A program made the translations under genes and the position numbers. From assembly GCA_038254435.1 (NCBI GenBank), contig JBBSGD010000013.1, positions 1-44,396 of the forward strand: a DNA stretch of 44,396 nt, in the 5' to 3' direction. This document shows positions 15,541 through 24,547 of this stretch, piece after piece. The notes beneath the pieces were generated by a model. That model had not been told where the DNA came from. It did no database searches and was given only the letters and a program-made list of their open reading frames with translations. Source of the stretch: JBBSGD01 sp038254435. Its GTDB lineage: Bacteria > Actinomycetota > CADDZG01 > WHSQ01. Positions within the stretch are counted from its first letter, which is position 1; every line of letters starts with the position of its first letter.

Positions 15541-15957
15541 ATGCCACGGGATCAGCGTTTACCAGGGTGGGAGTACCTATGGCGTTCGAGCCCTTCCTTC
15601 ATCACGCCTCCACTCGCCGCGTTGGTTGTGCGGGTGTCGATCGAGTTCGTGCTGGCGGCAGTCGCCACCGGCACCGACGCCCGATTCAAGTTGCTCAGCT
15701 CGGCCGCCTTCGTCCTGGTTGGCAGCTACCTATTCACGGTGATCTTCTACACCTAGTTGAGGCACCGGTTCGCGCCCGAACGCGGTCTAATCTCGGCCGG
15801 TGGGAAGCCCGATCCTGGTGCTGGCCACGGTCTGGCTCCAGTTCGAGCTGCCGACCTTCCGCGACAGCTCCTTCGCAAGAACCCTGGACTTACTCAACGG
15901 TGATGTTCGGTAGCGGGATTGCGTACTTCATTTACATTTCGGCTTCAGGGCGATGCC
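15541..15957 (+). pseudogene. amino-acid permease (APC family) C-terminal relic
   Basis: The frame from 15541 reads MPRDQRLPGWEYL, then hydrophobic segments including EFVLAAVATGTDARFKLLSS and FVLVGSYLFTVIFYT, then a stop. Just downstream, in shifting frames, come SNLGRWE, SPILVLATVWLQFELPTFRD and VMFGSGIAYFIYIS. Together, in order, these look like the last membrane helices of an APC-superfamily permease (compare a loop such as ARDRQLPG and a motif such as LGRWEVPILVLA). At least two frameshifts and one stop break it, and the N-terminal two-thirds is missing. The 68-nt stretch before it shows nothing clear. It was probably a neighbour of the genes that arrived with the island. Confidence 0.65.
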
Positions 15958-16026
15958 TCGAGATGTCCGGAGCGCCGCTTGCGCCGGCAGAGGTGCGCGC
16001 GACCACTCCCGTGTAGTGCGAGCTTC

Positions 16027-17454
16027 GTGAACCTACTGGCGATCGATCAGGGAACCTCGGCCACCAAGGCGCTCGTGGTGAACAGATCCGGTGATCTGCT
16101 CTCGAAGGTCGAGGTTCCCGTTCACCCCTCTGCCATCCGGGGCGGTCGCGTGGAGCAAGACCCGGACGAGCTCTGGGACTCCGTTGTCGAGTCCGGGCGC
16201 GCCGCCGTCGCCCGTGCCGGCGGCGCGGTAGATGCCGTGGGGTTCGCCAACCAGGGTGAGACGGTGCTCGTGTGGGACCTCGACAATGGGAAGCCCCTCA
16301 GCACCGCGCTGTCCTGGCAAGATCGTCGCGCAGAGGCCGTCTGCCGACGCCTTCAGCGACGGGGTGACGAGCTGGCGACGATCACCGGGTTGCGGCTCGA
16401 TCCCTATTTCGCGGCCCCAAAGATGGCCTGGCTCAGGGAAAACTCCACCGGTGACGGGGTGGTCACCACTACCGACACGTGGCTCCTCCGCAAGCTCACC
16501 GGGGAGTTCGTTACCGACGCGACCACAGCTTCACGAACGCTCCTGCTCGATCTCGACGAGGTGCAATGGTCGACGAAAGCGTGCGCTGCCTTCGGGCTCG
16601 ATCCACGCGACCTCCCCCGCATCGTCACTTGTTCCGAGCCCATCGGTGAGACCGGCGTCTTCGGTGCTCGGGCGGTCGTCGCGGGCGCTGTCGTGGATCA
16701 GCAGGCTGCTCTGTTCGCTGAATCGTGTCTGGACGCCGGTGACGCCAAGTGCACCTACGGCACCGGAGCCTTCATGCTCGCCAACACGGGCACCGAGGCG
16801 CTCCGATCGCGATCCGGGCTGGTAGCGTGCGTCGCCTGGAAGCTCGGCGAGTCAACCACCTACTGCCTCGACGGGCAGGTCTATACCGCCGGCGCTGCGG
16901 TGAGCTGGTTGCAGCGCATCGGGTTGATCTCGAAACCTCAGGAACTCGACCACCTGGGAGGGAGCATCGAGTCCTCCGAAGGAGTCTCGTTCGTGCCCGC
17001 TCTCGCTGGAGTTGCGGCTCCCCTCTGGAAGCCGAACGCGACGGCTTCCTTCACCGGGATCACCCTCGCGACGGCGCGCGAGCATCTCGTACTCGCCGCG
17101 GTCGAAGGAATCGCGGCTTCCGTAGCCCTTCTGGCCCGTGCCGCGGAGTCCGATCTCGGTCGCGAGATAACGACGCTCAGGGCGGACGGTGGGCTGACCC
17201 GGTCCTCGTTGCTCATGCAGACGCAGGCTGATCTGCTTCAGACCCGGGTCGAGGTGTACCCCTCCTCCAACGCCACCGGCCTCGGTGCGGCCGCGTTCGC
17301 GCGCCTCGGGATTGAGCCTGATCTGAGCCCGGCCGAAGTCACCGCGGGCTGGAAACCAAAGGAGATCTACGAGCCGAGAATCCCTCCCGAAGCCGCCGCG
17401 GCCTTCCTGGATGCGTGGGAGCAAAGCGCGCGAAAGACAGTTCAAGATGACTGA
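16027..17454 (+). CDS. FGGY-family carbohydrate kinase, glycerol-kinase-like with altered substrate site
   Basis: ATP-dependent phosphorylation of a polyol or sugar. The 475-residue two-domain kinase opens with the phosphate loop LLAIDQGTSATKALV. Compared with E. coli glycerol kinase, the counterparts of Glu84 (E78), Trp103 (W97), Tyr135 (Y127) and Asp245 (D224, in VDQQAAL) are present. The strictly kept Arg83 is replaced: NQRET reads NQGET (G77). Substrate may therefore be a related polyol rather than glycerol. GTG 16027 was chosen as homology starts there; the upstream in-frame stretch belongs to the permease relic. The 3' end overlaps the GlpA-like gene by 8 nt, so kinase and oxidoreductases form one operon. 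Confidence 0.85.
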   Translation: MNLLAIDQGTSATKALVVNRSGDLLSKVEVPVHPSAIRGGRVEQDPDELWDSVVESGRAAVARAGGAVDAVGFANQGETVLVWDLDNGKPLSTALSWQDRRAEAVCRRLQRRGDELATITGLRLDPYFAAPKMAWLRENSTGDGVVTTTDTWLLRKLTGEFVTDATTASRTLLLDLDEVQWSTKACAAFGLDPRDLPRIVTCSEPIGETGVFGARAVVAGAVVDQQAALFAESCLDAGDAKCTYGTGAFMLANTGTEALRSRSGLVACVAWKLGESTTYCLDGQVYTAGAAVSWLQRIGLISKPQELDHLGGSIESSEGVSFVPALAGVAAPLWKPNATASFTGITLATAREHLVLAAVEGIAASVALLARAAESDLGREITTLRADGGLTRSSLLMQTQADLLQTRVEVYPSSNATGLGAAAFARLGIEPDLSPAEVTAGWKPKEIYEPRIPPEAAAAFLDAWEQSARKTVQDD

Positions 17455-18859
17455 CCGCTCCTTCGACGTTGCAGTCATCGGAGCGGGCGTCGTGGGTTGC
17501 GCGATCGCGCGAGAGCTCGCTCGTCATCAGATCGAGGTGGTGGTGGTAGAGGCCGGAGCCGACGTCGGGATCGGGACCAGCAAGGCGAACACCGCCTTGC
17601 TGCACACCGGTTTTGATGCCAAGTCCGGAAGCCTGGAAGCGGCCCTGGTGACGCGGGGTCACGCCATGCTTCTGTCGTACGCGCGCGAGGCCAACATCCC
17701 GGTCGAAGTCGTGGGCGCGCTGATGATCGCGTGGTCGAATGCCGACCTCGCTGCCTTCCAGAGGATCGTCCAGAACTCGATGGCAAACGGCTACACGGCC
17801 ATCCGCCGCATCGGTGTCGACGAGCTTTACCGGCGCGAGCCCCGCCTCGGTCGCGGGGCCAAGGGAGCTCTCGAGGTACCCGACGAAGGGATCATTTGTC
17901 CATTCACCACGCCCCTCGCGCTCGTCACCCAAGCCGTTGTGAACGGTGCCACGTTGTTGCTCGGCACGCCCGTCGAGTCGATCCGGGACTCGAACGGGAC
18001 CCACCAGCTGGTCTCTGGAAACAGAGTTGTCCGAGCCCGTCACGTTGTCAACGCCGCCGGGCTTTACTCCGACACCATCGATCGCATGTTCGGCGGCGAG
18101 AGCTTCACCGTGAGACCGCGCCGCGGAGAGCTGATCGTGTTCGACAAGCTCGCCCGGCCGCTGATCTCACACATCCTCCTGCCGGTCCCCAGCGCCACAA
18201 CCAAGGGTGTGCTGGTGGCGCCAACCGTTTTCGGCAACGTGCTGCTGGGTCCCACCGCCGAGGAAGTTGATGACAAAACCGCGACAGAATCGACTGACGC
18301 TGGCGTGCAGAGCCTGTTCGACAAAGGGTCGCACATCGTCCCCGCCCTGGTGGGTAACGAGATCACTGCGGTATATGCCGGGCTCCGAGCGGCCACCGAT
18401 CACAACGACTACCAGATCGCGTCCAATCCGTCGAAGAGATATGTCTGTGTCGGTGGAATCCGTTCAACAGGGCTGTCGGCGTCCATGGCAATCGCCGAGC
18501 ATGTCAGGGACCTGTTGGTGGAAGCGAATCTTGAGCTCGTACCCAAAGCGTCGTTCGAGGCCGTGCGCATGCCTACAATCGGAGAGGCGGCCGAGCGGCC
18601 GTACCGCGACTCCGAGATGGTCTCAAAGTGTCCGGACTACGGGCGCATCGTGTGCCACTGCGAACGCGTCAGCGTACGGGAGATCGTGGATGCGCTCCGC
18701 TCCCCCGTCCCCGCCCGAGACCTTGATGGGCTCGGGCGTCGCACCAGGGCGCAGCTGGGGCGCTGCCAATCCTTCTACTGCGGCGCGCGCGTCGCCGCCC
18801 TGTTCGCCGAACATTCGGCGAGGACAGCCGAAAAGGTCCTCGGGCTGGCCCGCGAATGA
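17447..18859 (+). CDS. GlpA-like FAD oxidoreductase with C-terminal [2Fe-2S] domain
   Basis: A 470-residue protein resembling the catalytic subunit of anaerobic glycerol-3-phosphate dehydrogenase. The N-terminal FAD site is DVAVIGAGVVGCAIAREL (5-22), followed by a DAO-type domain with KANTALLHTGFD and NAAGLYSD. Residues ~395-450 form a BFD-like iron-sulfur domain with cysteines C403, C405, C440 and C445 (CHCE and GRCQSFYC). It would oxidise a polyol phosphate, probably the product of the preceding kinase, to its ketone. ATG 17447 overlaps the kinase stop; the 3' end overlaps the next oxidoreductase by ATGA. No GlpC-like quinone-linked iron-sulfur subunit is found in the window. Confidence 0.84.
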   Translation: MTDRSFDVAVIGAGVVGCAIARELARHQIEVVVVEAGADVGIGTSKANTALLHTGFDAKSGSLEAALVTRGHAMLLSYAREANIPVEVVGALMIAWSNADLAAFQRIVQNSMANGYTAIRRIGVDELYRREPRLGRGAKGALEVPDEGIICPFTTPLALVTQAVVNGATLLLGTPVESIRDSNGTHQLVSGNRVVRARHVVNAAGLYSDTIDRMFGGESFTVRPRRGELIVFDKLARPLISHILLPVPSATTKGVLVAPTVFGNVLLGPTAEEVDDKTATESTDAGVQSLFDKGSHIVPALVGNEITAVYAGLRAATDHNDYQIASNPSKRYVCVGGIRSTGLSASMAIAEHVRDLLVEANLELVPKASFEAVRMPTIGEAAERPYRDSEMVSKCPDYGRIVCHCERVSVREIVDALRSPVPARDLDGLGRRTRAQLGRCQSFYCGARVAALFAEHSARTAEKVLGLARE

Positions 18860-20091
18860 TTGAGCCGGCCGGCGTCGTAGTGGTGGGGGGCGGACCCGCC
18901 GGGTTGTCTTGCGCGATTGAGCTCCGGCGCCTGGGCATAGACCGCGTCGTGGTGCTCGAGCGCGAACCAGAGGCGGGCGGGACCCCCCGGCATACCCACC
19001 ACATCGGGTTCGGCATCCGTGATCTACACCGGGTCGTGGACGGTCCCGGCTACGCGCGCCGGTACACAGACCTCGCCCGACGATCCGGCGTCGAGATCCG
19101 AACCGAGACCACCGCCATCGGATGGGATGGTCCCACGAGGCTCGCCGTCACCGGTCCGGGCAGGATCCAGGACATATCCGGTGCCGCCGTGGTGCTGGCC
19201 ACCGGCTGCCGCGAGAGACCTCGCGCGGCGCGGCTGGTGCCCGGAGATCGACCGCAGGGAGTGCTGACCACCGGTCAACTCCAGCAGCTCGCGTTCCTCT
19301 ACAACCTACCCATCGGGAATCGCGCGGTGATCGTGGGGGCCGAGCACGTCAGCTTCTCCGCGGTGCACACACTGATACGCGCCGGGACCCAGGTCGCCGC
19401 GATGGTCACCGAGCAATCGCGTCACCAAAGCTTCGCTCCCCTGAAGTGGGCGACGACCGGCCGTCACCGCGTACCGGTGATAACCCGCGCCCGCGTCGCG
19501 CGGATCGTCGGCAAGAGGCGGGTTGAGGCGGTGGAGATCGCGGCCATGGATGGTACGCATCCCATGACGATCGCCTGTGACACGGTTGTCTTCACCGGGG
19601 ATTGGATACCCGACCACGAGCTGGCCGCCGCGGGCGGATTGGCGATCGACTCAGGAACGCGGGGGCCAGCAATCGATCACCTTCAACGCACCTCTAAGCC
19701 GGGTGTATTCGCAGCCGGCAACCTGCTACACGGAGCCGAGACTGCGGACCGGGCGGCACTGTGCGGGAGCTTTGTGGCGGCCGCCGTCTGCAGCTTCATC
19801 GACACCGGCGATTGGAGACTAGACACGGTTCCGGTTGAGGTGGAGGATCCAATCGCGTGGGCCACCCCGAATGCGGTGCCCTCGCGACCGGCCGCCGTCC
19901 CACATGGAGCACTGATCCTCAGGGTGAATCGAGTGCTGGCCCGGCCTCGCTTCCTCGTCACCCAAGGTGATCGGCTCCTGCACGAGCGAAGACGATGGGA
20001 GGTGGTCCCCGGGAGGTCAATCCACCTGGGGGTGAGTTGGCTCGATCGGTTAGACCCGGTCGGAGGTGCGATCAGGATAGGGGTGGCATGA
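18856..20091 (+). CDS. FAD/NAD(P)-binding oxidoreductase, partner subunit (GlpB/HcnB-like)
   Basis: A 411-residue pyridine-nucleotide-disulphide-type oxidoreductase. The FAD motif VVVVGGGPAGLSCAIELRRL (about 8-27) is followed by LATGCRERPRAARLVPGDRPQ-like sequence, a second nucleotide-binding region NRAVIVGAEHVSFSAVHTL (GxExxS instead of GxGxxG), and the terminal FAD block KPGVFAAGNLLHGAETADRA. Such proteins pair with a GlpA-like subunit in glycerol-3-phosphate, opine or cyanide-forming dehydrogenases. ATGA overlap with the GlpA-like gene supports a two-subunit complex. Related clusters often end with a small DUF1667 gene; here there is only a 9-codon frame before a hairpin, so that component is missing. 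Confidence 0.8.
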   Translation: MIEPAGVVVVGGGPAGLSCAIELRRLGIDRVVVLEREPEAGGTPRHTHHIGFGIRDLHRVVDGPGYARRYTDLARRSGVEIRTETTAIGWDGPTRLAVTGPGRIQDISGAAVVLATGCRERPRAARLVPGDRPQGVLTTGQLQQLAFLYNLPIGNRAVIVGAEHVSFSAVHTLIRAGTQVAAMVTEQSRHQSFAPLKWATTGRHRVPVITRARVARIVGKRRVEAVEIAAMDGTHPMTIACDTVVFTGDWIPDHELAAAGGLAIDSGTRGPAIDHLQRTSKPGVFAAGNLLHGAETADRAALCGSFVAAAVCSFIDTGDWRLDTVPVEVEDPIAWATPNAVPSRPAAVPHGALILRVNRVLARPRFLVTQGDRLLHERRRWEVVPGRSIHLGVSWLDRLDPVGGAIRIGVA

Positions 20092-20097
20092 CCACGC

Positions 20098-20119
20098 GCT
20101 CAACAATAATTCTTTGAGC
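20098..20119. terminator. hairpin between convergent operons
   Basis: GCTCAA (20098-20103) pairs with TTGAGC (20114-20119) around an AT-rich 10-nt loop. It lies in the 68-nt gap between the oxidoreductase stop and the ABC ATPase stop. No clear T-tract follows. Confidence 0.4.
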
Positions 20120-20159
20120 CGTCTCGGCAGTCCAGCGAGCATCCAAGGACACCCTTCGC

Positions 20160-21359
20160 TTAGCCGAGCGATCGACCGGTAGCGGGGTCGAACAGGTAGA
20201 TGCGATCGACGGCAACTGACACCTTGACTATCTGATTCCGCTTGAAGACGCTCCTAGGATCAAGTCGGGCGGTGAAGATAGCGGGTAAGTCATTCCTGTC
20301 CTGGTGCTGCTCTGCACCGAGTGGCCGCGTGGCTTCGGCATGTGCCCGGCGACCCTTCAGATCTGGTTCGCACAAGCACATATAGGCAATTATCTCCGCC
20401 CCCAACATCTCCGTGCGCTCGACGCGCATCTCGAGTGTCTGTCCCGCATCCCCTCGACTCTCAAAGGAAGGATCCTGCATGTCCTCGGGTCGGATGCCGA
20501 CGACGACCTCGGCCCCCGGTTGCACCGAGAGATGAGGGAATCGAGCCATCGAGTCGCGCGGAAGCGTGAGGCTCTGGCCGGCGAGTCGCAACGAGATGCC
20601 CTCGCCGCAGCGCTCGACCTCGGCAGGCATGGAGTTCATCGCGGGAGAACCGATGAAGCTCGCGACGAAGAGGTTGGAGGGCCTCCTGTAGAGCTCCTGG
20701 GGAGAATCGACTTGCAAGAGCTTGCCCTGGTGCAGGACGGCGACACGATCACCCATCGTCATCGCCTCGGTCTGGTCGTGGGTCACGTAGATGGTCGTGG
20801 TGCTCACCCGACGCTGCAGATTCGCGATCTCGGCCCGCATCTGGACCCGCAGCTTGGCGTCGAGATTGGAAAGCGGCTCGTCCATCAAGAACGCTGCAGG
20901 TTCGCGCACGATGGCGCGGCCCATGGCGACGCGCTGGCGCTGGCCGCCCGACAGCTCTTTGGGTTTGCGCCCGAGCAGCTCGGACATGTCGAGCATGGCC
21001 GCGACCCGCTCGACCCGCTCATTGCGCTGCTGTTTGGACACCCTCTTCATCTTGAGCCCGAAGCCCATGTTGTCCCTGACCGTCATATGGGGATACAGGG
21101 CGTAATTCTGGAACACCATCGCCATATCCCGAGTACGAGGCGGCGAGTTCCCAATCGTGCGGTCCCCCACGCGGATCCGCCCGTGTGTCATCTCCTCCAG
21201 ACCGGCGATCATGCGCAAAGCGGTGGTCTTACCGGAACCCGAAGGACCCACCAGCACCACGAACTCCCCGTCCTCGATCGTCAGATCGAGGTCCTCCACT
21301 GCCGCGACCGTGGTGCCCGGGAAGATTTTCGTCACCGCCTCAAGCGTGATGCCGGCCAT
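20160..21359 (-). CDS. sugar ABC transporter ATPase (MsmK/UgpC/MalK type)
   Basis: Energises carbohydrate uptake; cytoplasmic face of the membrane. The 399-residue protein has Walker A GPSGSGKTT, the Q-loop MVFQNYALYPHMTV, ABC signature LSGGQRQRVAMGRAIV, Walker B AFLMDEPLSNLDAKLR and the switch His in YVTHDQTEAMTM. The C-terminal third is the OB-type regulatory domain (for example GIRPEDM) found in MalK-like ATPases. ATG 21359 is chosen because it has an excellent ribosome site, AGGAGGAGC, just upstream. It is the last gene of the leftward operon. ATPases of this type can serve several sugar transporters. Confidence 0.93.
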   Translation of the reverse strand: MAGITLEAVTKIFPGTTVAAVEDLDLTIEDGEFVVLVGPSGSGKTTALRMIAGLEEMTHGRIRVGDRTIGNSPPRTRDMAMVFQNYALYPHMTVRDNMGFGLKMKRVSKQQRNERVERVAAMLDMSELLGRKPKELSGGQRQRVAMGRAIVREPAAFLMDEPLSNLDAKLRVQMRAEIANLQRRVSTTTIYVTHDQTEAMTMGDRVAVLHQGKLLQVDSPQELYRRPSNLFVASFIGSPAMNSMPAEVERCGEGISLRLAGQSLTLPRDSMARFPHLSVQPGAEVVVGIRPEDMQDPSFESRGDAGQTLEMRVERTEMLGAEIIAYMCLCEPDLKGRRAHAEATRPLGAEQHQDRNDLPAIFTARLDPRSVFKRNQIVKVSVAVDRIYLFDPATGRSLG

Positions 21360-21389
21360 GCTCCTCCTCACATCCCGTCGCCCGCTCGG

Positions 21390-22250
21390 TCACCCCGACC
21401 ACCCGCTGAGCATCCCTCTGATATGTCGATTGAGGAAGATGGCAACGACGGCCGGCGGGAGCATCGCCAGCACCCCTGCCGCGGCCAGAAGTGGGTAGTT
21501 GGTGGTGTACTTGCCCACGAATTCGGTTATCAGCACGGTGACGGGTTTGGAGTTCAGCGTGGGAGCGAAAAGCAGAGGGATCAGGAACTGCCCCCAGGTC
21601 GCCAGCAGCAATATTGCCGTTAGCGCCGCGATCCCGGAGCCCATCTGCGGAAGCACGACCCGCACGAAGGCGCCGAGCCGAGTGCATCCGTCCATAAGCG
21701 CCGCTTCCTCGGGTTCACGCGGCATCTCGCGGCTGTAGTTGTAGAAGAGCCAAATCGCCAGCGGAGCCTCCGCGCTCAAGTAGATGAGGACCAACCCCAA
21801 CTGGGTGTCAATCAAACGGAGTCCGGCCATCATCCTGAACAACGGAGCCACCAGTGCGAACACAGGGATCGTCAGGGTAGCGAGGATGACGGCGAGCACG
21901 ACGATCCGGCCCCGGAAGCGAAGCCGGCTGAACGCATACCCCGAGAAGACCGACAGCACCAGGATCACGGCGGTCGACTCCAGCGTCACGAGCCCGCTGT
22001 TCAGCATCGCACGCCCGAACGCTGCCGTTTCCGTGCCACCCGGAAGGCCGGCGCCGGCGTGAGAGTCCACGAGTGCTCGGTATCCGTCCCAACTGATGGA
22101 TTTCGGGATCCATACCGCCGGGGTGGCCTGCACCTCGGCCTGCGTCGAGATGCTCGTCAAGACGCCGATCAAGATGGGGCCCAGAGACCATGCCAGAATC
22201 GCCAGGATGCCGGCGCCGCGCAAGAGCCGTCCGAGCCGAGAGGTCATCAA
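21390..22250 (-). CDS. carbohydrate ABC transporter permease, MalG-type
   Basis: A 286-residue inner-membrane permease with about six hydrophobic segments. The cytoplasmic EAA loop that docks on the ATPase reads EPEEAALMDGCTRLGAF followed by VVLPQM. N-terminal TM segment GILAILAWSLGPILIGVL and C-terminal LLAAAGVLAMLPPAVVAIFL are typical of MalG/CUT1 permeases. Its start overlaps the upstream permease stop by 4 nt (22247-22250), and the ATPase gene follows after a 30-nt gap. Confidence 0.92.
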   Translation of the reverse strand: MMTSRLGRLLRGAGILAILAWSLGPILIGVLTSISTQAEVQATPAVWIPKSISWDGYRALVDSHAGAGLPGGTETAAFGRAMLNSGLVTLESTAVILVLSVFSGYAFSRLRFRGRIVVLAVILATLTIPVFALVAPLFRMMAGLRLIDTQLGLVLIYLSAEAPLAIWLFYNYSREMPREPEEAALMDGCTRLGAFVRVVLPQMGSGIAALTAILLLATWGQFLIPLLFAPTLNSKPVTVLITEFVGKYTTNYPLLAAAGVLAMLPPAVVAIFLNRHIRGMLSGWSG

Positions 22251-23194
22251 TGCTCGACTCTCCGAAGACCGCGGATGTAGACGATCCCAAAGACTGTGGT
22301 GACGCCGGTCAAGAGGAAGGCGAGAGCGGTCCCGTGACCAAAGTCGAGATCCTGGAAGGTCGTGAGGTAGACCTGCATCATCACTGAGCGGGTGTTGAGC
22401 GCGGCGCCGTTGAGAACGTAGATCTCATCGAAGATCGCCAGCGCAACGACGGTACCCGTGGTCAGCGCGACCGCTAAAGCCGGTCGCAGCAAAGGTAGGG
22501 TGATGTGGCGGAACTGACGAAACGGGGTGGCGCCGTCTACCGCCGAGGCTGCCAGCAGGTCGTCCGGGATGCTCTGCAGACCCGAAAGGAAGATGAGAGA
22601 CGTCAGCGGGATCACGCCCCAGACGTGCAGGAGCGTAATCAGAAATATGGCCGAGGTAGTGCTGGCAAGCCACACGTGCGGAGCCGAGATCACGTGCAAG
22701 TCGAGGAGCAGGCTGTTGAGCAGGCCGCTGGCGTTCGGAGCGAACAGCCTCTGCCAGAGGATGGCGCTGACCACCGATGGGAGTGCCCACGGGAGTATGA
22801 GGACCGCAAACACCAGACCTCGCCCCTTGAACGACCGGTTGAGCAACAGGGCGATGCCGAGGCCGGCCGCCACCTCAAGGACCAATGCACCGATGAGGTA
22901 GCCGGCGGTGTGAACGGCGGCCGCGGTCGTCGAAGAGGACGTGACTACGTCTTGGTAGTTGCGCAGGCCAACGAAGTGATCGGGTATGCCTGAGCCGAAA
23001 ATGATGGACCTCAGACTCATGCTGAAGCCGAAACCTAGCGGGTAGAGCACCAGCACCGCCACGACGATCAAGACCGGCAATACTAGGAACCACCCGAGTC
23101 GTGACTCCTCGTGGCGGATTACATTGGGTGTGGCCGAGTCCCGGGCCTCTCCGAGCCCAGGATCTACCCCCCGCTTTAAGTCGACGCCCGGCAA
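22247..23194 (-). CDS. carbohydrate ABC transporter permease, MalF-type
   Basis: A 315-residue CUT1 permease. A polar N-terminal tail of about 32 residues precedes the first TM segment (WFLVLPVLIVVAVLVLYPLG). The EAA-like loop SIPDDLLAASAVDGATPFRQF followed by ITLPLLRPAL contacts the ATPase. Start is taken as TTG 23194, 9 nt after the binding-protein stop; a later GTG is possible because the tail is not conserved. It forms the heterodimeric channel with the MalG-type permease. Confidence 0.9.
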   Translation of the reverse strand: MPGVDLKRGVDPGLGEARDSATPNVIRHEESRLGWFLVLPVLIVVAVLVLYPLGFGFSMSLRSIIFGSGIPDHFVGLRNYQDVVTSSSTTAAAVHTAGYLIGALVLEVAAGLGIALLLNRSFKGRGLVFAVLILPWALPSVVSAILWQRLFAPNASGLLNSLLLDLHVISAPHVWLASTTSAIFLITLLHVWGVIPLTSLIFLSGLQSIPDDLLAASAVDGATPFRQFRHITLPLLRPALAVALTTGTVVALAIFDEIYVLNGAALNTRSVMMQVYLTTFQDLDFGHGTALAFLLTGVTTVFGIVYIRGLRRVEH

Positions 23195-23203
23195 CGGCTT
23201 GGA

Positions 23204-24526
23204 CTACTGGCCGCTCGACATCGACCGGGCCTCAGAGGCTAGCTGGTCAAGAGCTTCGGGCACACTCATGCTCCCCTTGGCGGCGGCATTGATCAGGCTC
23301 GATGCCTCCGTGGAAAAGCGCGTGTACCAGGGAGGGGCACCCTGCGGGAACAGCGGCGACAAATGGGGAAGCTCGGTTTCGATCGCCGCTCCTCCCTTCA
23401 ACGCACCTTGGTTGACGAGGGTATGGACGGCCGAGCTGCTGCACGGTAGCAGCCCCAGCTTCTTGTACAGGGTCAGCTGAGTGCTCTTTTGCATCCACCA
23501 CTTTACAAAGGCAAGGGCCGCAGCCTTGTGGGTGGAACTCGACATGATCCCGAGGCCCTCGGGCAAGCCGAATGTGGGGCCCGGCCCGTCACGACCTGGA
23601 ATCAGCATGAAGGCGGCGTCCCCGCTGATGCTCGATTGTTTCGGGTCGTTCGCAGTGACCATCTCATCCGGGCCCCCAGCCAAAATGACCGCGGCCCGGC
23701 CGGACGTATAGGCGGCGCCGGACTGCGTGTCGGTCATGGAGATGGAGCCGGGATCTACCAGCCCGCTCTGAACGGCGCCGACCTCGAACTGCAGCGCCTT
23801 GTAGCCAGCAGAGCCGGGCTCATTGAAGAGCGGTTTGAAATTCTCGTCGAACAGCTGGCCACCCATGGCGAGGGTGAGCAAGTACCACTGGGTTGCGGTT
23901 CCTTCGGTGGCCGACAGGGGAAGGGTCAACGGATATTGCACTCCGCTGCCCTTCAGCTTCTTGAGGTCCCCGAGCAGCGCGGAGAAGGTGGTGGGGGGCT
24001 TGGCGATCCCCGCCCGCGCGAACAGATTGGTGTTATAGGCAGAGATTCGGAAGTCGTTGCTGTAACAGGCCGCGTACTGATGTCCGCTGAAGGTGAAGGC
24101 TCCGTTGTTCTGCAGACCGCTGAGGATCGAGGCGGGTAGAGCCTTCTCGAGAGGCATGTACCACCCGGCTCGGCCGAACTGGCCGGTCCACGACCAATCG
24201 AATTCGGTCACATCCCCAAGCGTGCTTCCCCCAGCCCCTGCGACGACGACCTTGTCGCGGATGTTGTCCCAGGAGGTCACGTTGAGAGTGACCGAGACTC
24301 CCGTCTCCTTACTGAACCGGGCGAGCGTATCCTTGGGAACCTGCGCCCACGGGGGTACGACTACGGTTATGTGTTGTCCTTTGACCGGTCCATTGAAACT
24401 CGCCGCCGAGGTGTCTTGAGAGCCGCTCGTGCCGGTACCCCCCGAGGCGCACGCGCTCATGGACAGCATGAGAGCCGCCAAGATCGCCACACCTCGGGTC
24501 GACCACCGGGTTCGCTTACCTTTCAT
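23204..24526 (-). CDS. extracellular sugar-binding lipoprotein of ABC transporter
   Basis: A 440-residue family-1 solute-binding protein. Signal sequence: basic KGKRTRWSTR, hydrophobic GVAILAALMLSM, then lipobox LSMSAC with the lipidated Cys at about residue 25 and a Gly/Ser/Thr-rich linker. The mature part has the usual two-lobe pattern, with ITVVVPPWAQVPKDTLARFS at the start and a hinge-proximal segment AAVILAGGPDEMV. ATG 24526 has GGAGGG upstream. It follows the galactosidase gene by 21 nt. The ligand is not readable from sequence; a galactoside is expected from the operon. Confidence 0.92.
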   Translation of the reverse strand: MKGKRTRWSTRGVAILAALMLSMSACASGGTGTSGSQDTSAASFNGPVKGQHITVVVPPWAQVPKDTLARFSKETGVSVTLNVTSWDNIRDKVVVAGAGGSTLGDVTEFDWSWTGQFGRAGWYMPLEKALPASILSGLQNNGAFTFSGHQYAACYSNDFRISAYNTNLFARAGIAKPPTTFSALLGDLKKLKGSGVQYPLTLPLSATEGTATQWYLLTLAMGGQLFDENFKPLFNEPGSAGYKALQFEVGAVQSGLVDPGSISMTDTQSGAAYTSGRAAVILAGGPDEMVTANDPKQSSISGDAAFMLIPGRDGPGPTFGLPEGLGIMSSSTHKAAALAFVKWWMQKSTQLTLYKKLGLLPCSSSAVHTLVNQGALKGGAAIETELPHLSPLFPQGAPPWYTRFSTEASSLINAAAKGSMSVPEALDQLASEARSMSSGQ

Positions 24527-24547
24527 GTTCCCACCCTCCCGCACCGG

